Source: Candidatus Gastranaerophilales bacterium
GTDB taxonomy: Bacteria > Cyanobacteriota > Vampirovibrionia > Gastranaerophilales > Gastranaerophilaceae
Reading direction: 5' to 3'
Length of the DNA: 64,000 bases
Assembly: GCA_944325705.1 (NCBI GenBank)
Contig: CALVBB010000007.1
Coordinates: 34,322-98,321, forward strand
Part shown: piece after piece, positions 61,794 to 64,000 of the stretch
How the letters are laid out: every line of letters begins with the position of its first letter
Position numbering within the stretch: the stretch's first letter is position 1
Made by a program: the position numbers and the translations under genes
Notes under the pieces: generated by a model
Database searches by the model: none
Told to the model about the DNA's origin: nothing
Seen by the model: the letters and a program-made list of their open reading frames with translations, nothing else

Positions 61794-64000
61794 ATGGCAA
61801 AAGCAGCAACTGCAGAAAAAACAGAAAATGCGGCGGGCAAATCTAAATCCAAAAAAGAGAAAGCTCTTGTAATCGTAGAGTCTCCTGCAAAATCTAAAAC
61901 CATCAGAAAGATTTTGGGTGACAGCTATACTATTGAAGCAAGTTTCGGGCATATCAGAGATTTGCCGCAGAACGTTTTGGGGTTTGATGTCAATAACGGT
62001 TTTCAGCCGTCCTTTGTCGTCATCCCCGAAAAGAAAAAAGTCGTCACTAAATTAAACGAGTTATCAAAAAAAAGTGATAAAGTATTTCTGGCTTCCGACC
62101 CTGACCGCGAGGGAGAAGCTATTGCATGGCATGTTAGACAGGTTCTGAATGTGCCGGATGATAAGGTTTTCAGAATTGAATTTAACGAGATTACTCCGAA
62201 GGCTGTCAAATATGCGGTTGAACATCCGCGCGCAATTGATATGGACAGGGTAAAAGCCCAGCAGACAAGACAGATTCTTGATAAACTCGTAGGCTACAAA
62301 TTAAGTCCTGTATTATGGAAGCAGCTCGGGAATTATCACCTCTCGGCAGGCCGAGTTCAATCTGTCGCACTTAGAATGATTTGTGAAAGAGAAGAAGAAA
62401 TCGAAGCTTTCGTTCCGGTTGAATACTGGTCAATTCATACGGAATTGGAAAAAGAAGGCGGAGTTTTCGAGGCTGAACTTTCCAAATATAAAGATAAAAA
62501 AATCGAAATCAAAAATGAAGAAGAAGCAAAAAAGATTGTAGAATTTCTCTCGGATAAATCAACCGAATATAAAGTTGAAAAGATTACAAACAGGGAAACA
62601 AAACGCAAGCCGACAGCACCTTTTATCACATCAACTCTGCAGAGAGAAGCCTCCTCAAAACTCGGTTACGGTGTTCAAAAAACAATGCAGATTGCACAGA
62701 AATTATATGAAGGTATTGAACTTGAAAACGGCGCAGTCGGTTTGATTACTTATATGAGAACTGATAGTACAAGAATTTCTGATGACGCGCAGGCAATGGC
62801 AAAGGATTTCATCCTGAAAAATTACGGCGAAAAATATTATCCGGAAAAACCGAATGTTTACGCCAAAGGCAAACAAAATGTTCAGGACGCCCACGAAGCC
62901 ATCAGACCGTCATACCCTGAGCGGACGCCTGACAGCATAAAAAAATATCTTTCAAATGAACAGTACAGATTGTACAAATTAATCTGGAATAAATTTATGT
63001 CCTCCCAGATGACAAACGCAACAGTCGCTAATAAAGCAGTTGAAATTTCGGCAGGTGACTATACATTAAGAGCCAGCACAAGCAAGGTAACCTTTGACGG
63101 TTTCCTGAAACTCTATAACGAAAACGACGAGGAAGATAACGCACCGAAGGAAAAAATTCCGGATTTGCATAAAGATGATATTCTGACCTGCCGTAAGGTT
63201 ACGCCAAAACAGCACTTCACCCAGCCTCCGCCGAGATACTCGGAAGCAACTCTTGTTAAGGCGCTGGAAGAATATGGTATCGGTCGTCCGTCAACTTATG
63301 CCTCAATTATTACAAAAATTCAGACCCGCGGTTATGTGGAAAAACAGGATAAAGCATTGGCTCCGACACTTCTTGGACGAACTGTTTTTAAGCAGCTTAT
63401 GGCACAGTTTACGGATGTTATGGATTATAAGTTTACTGCTGGCATGGAAACAAAATTAGACCAGATTGCGGATAAAAAAGCCATTTGGAATAAGGTTTTA
63501 GAAGATTTTTACGGGCCGTTTATCGAGGTTGTAAATACCGCGATGCAAAGCGGCGAGCGCGTACGAATTGAAACAAATGTTATGTGTCCGAATTGCGGTA
63601 AACCTATGCTTGTCAGAACAAGCCGCCAGGGAAACCAGTTCTTAGGGTGTTCAGGATATCCGGAATGCAAAACCGTAATGTCTTTGAACGCTATGACGGA
63701 AGGAGCTGCACAAGCTTCTCCTGAAGCTGAAAAATGCGAAGAAAAATGTGAAAAATGCGGTTCTGATATGGTATTTAAAATAGGCCCTTACGGCAAATAT
63801 ATGGAATGCACCAATGCGGATTGCAAATTCCGCAAACCTTACCGCCGCTCAACAGGTGTTAAGTGTCCGAAATGCGGCAAAGGTGTAATCGTTGAGAGAA
63901 AATCAAAACGTGGGACAGTATTCTTTGGCTGTGACAAGTATCCTGACTGCGATTTTGTACTCTGGAACGAGCCGACAGGAGAAGAATGCCCTGACTGCGG
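61794..64000 (+). CDS. topA: DNA topoisomerase I (3' end beyond window)
   Basis: Type IA topoisomerase relaxing negative supercoils. ATG at 61794 with GAGGG upstream; open to the window end (735 codons). A Lys/Ala-rich N-tail precedes the TOPRIM domain (ALVIVESPAKSKTIRKILG; ASDPDREGEAIAWHV). Then come KAQQTRQILDKLVGYKLSP, LSAGRVQSVAL, and the active-site Tyr in LITYMRTDSTRIS. The C-terminal part has at least two four-Cys zinc ribbons (CPNCGKPM ... GCSGYPEC; CPKCGKGV ... GCDKYPDC) and the start of another. 6 bases after dprA, likely co-transcribed. Confidence 0.95.
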   Translation, partial: MAKAATAEKTENAAGKSKSKKEKALVIVESPAKSKTIRKILGDSYTIEASFGHIRDLPQNVLGFDVNNGFQPSFVVIPEKKKVVTKLNELSKKSDKVFLASDPDREGEAIAWHVRQVLNVPDDKVFRIEFNEITPKAVKYAVEHPRAIDMDRVKAQQTRQILDKLVGYKLSPVLWKQLGNYHLSAGRVQSVALRMICEREEEIEAFVPVEYWSIHTELEKEGGVFEAELSKYKDKKIEIKNEEEAKKIVEFLSDKSTEYKVEKITNRETKRKPTAPFITSTLQREASSKLGYGVQKTMQIAQKLYEGIELENGAVGLITYMRTDSTRISDDAQAMAKDFILKNYGEKYYPEKPNVYAKGKQNVQDAHEAIRPSYPERTPDSIKKYLSNEQYRLYKLIWNKFMSSQMTNATVANKAVEISAGDYTLRASTSKVTFDGFLKLYNENDEEDNAPKEKIPDLHKDDILTCRKVTPKQHFTQPPPRYSEATLVKALEEYGIGRPSTYASIITKIQTRGYVEKQDKALAPTLLGRTVFKQLMAQFTDVMDYKFTAGMETKLDQIADKKAIWNKVLEDFYGPFIEVVNTAMQSGERVRIETNVMCPNCGKPMLVRTSRQGNQFLGCSGYPECKTVMSLNAMTEGAAQASPEAEKCEEKCEKCGSDMVFKIGPYGKYMECTNADCKFRKPYRRSTGVKCPKCGKGVIVERKSKRGTVFFGCDKYPDCDFVLWNEPTGEECPDC

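Overview
The window comes from an AT-rich, Gram-negative-type bacterium that most resembles the gut non-photosynthetic cyanobacterial sister lineage (Melainabacteria/Vampirovibrionia, order Gastranaerophilales). This is an inference from gene content. Several prepilins share the FTLAEVLITLGIIG(V/I) start. Several housekeeping proteins have a cyanobacterial-type form: ThrS without a TGS domain, a four-domain S1 and a short SSB. There are outer-membrane export genes (lptC, lptA-like, a giant AsmA/TamB-like protein), strict-anaerobe oxygen defence (three rubrerythrins, rubredoxin, a flavodiiron protein, PerR) and a flagellar-type export cluster. No rRNA, tRNA, CRISPR array or insertion sequence was seen.

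Layout. 1-4.5 kb: 3' part of a giant filamentous-haemagglutinin-like protein with a long Asp/Ala/Ser repeat and, unexpectedly, a C-terminal PilZ domain. 4.6-10.4 kb: coiled-coil protein, fabI, a secreted thioredoxin-fold-like protein and two prepilin/XRE-regulator pairs. 10.4-14.4 kb: valS and rpsA. 14.6-18.6 kb: a run of lineage-specific proteins of unknown function. 18.8-21.3 kb: stand-alone AICAR transformylase, glycosyltransferase, dCMP deaminase. 21.6-28 kb: fliE, fliF, an unusual protein in the fliG position, fliH, flhA, yidD. 28.1-29.1 kb: a prepilin behind a poly-G tract. 29.2-33.7 kb: AsmA-like giant. 33.8-39.3 kb: rubrerythrin, MalK-type ATPase overlapping a histidine-kinase-like protein that lacks its His, aroQ and unknowns. 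39.7-45.4 kb: M16 protease and thrS with a structured leader. 45.5-47.3 kb: an unknown and a second poly-G prepilin. 47.4-50.7 kb: oxygen/peroxide defence genes under a PerR-type regulator. 51.2-53.8 kb: ssb, DUF1537 kinase, pdxA. 53.8-54.8 kb: third prepilin/XRE pair. 54.9-58.2 kb: dapA-secD-secF. 58.3-64 kb: lptC-lptA-TPR-dprA-topA (topA runs off the end).

The most interesting signals concern surface appendages. Five prepilin genes lie in 64 kb. Three are transcribed divergently from a small XRE-type regulator, two of these across large AT-rich palindromes. The other two share a promoter, a strong ribosome binding site, a short conserved leader and a 10-11 base poly-G tract. In the sequence given, that tract puts the start codon one base out of frame with the pilin in both loci. 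This looks like slipped-strand phase variation of pilins. Together with the PilZ-tailed adhesin and the reduced flagellar export cluster, the window suggests a lineage that invests heavily in variable surface structures.
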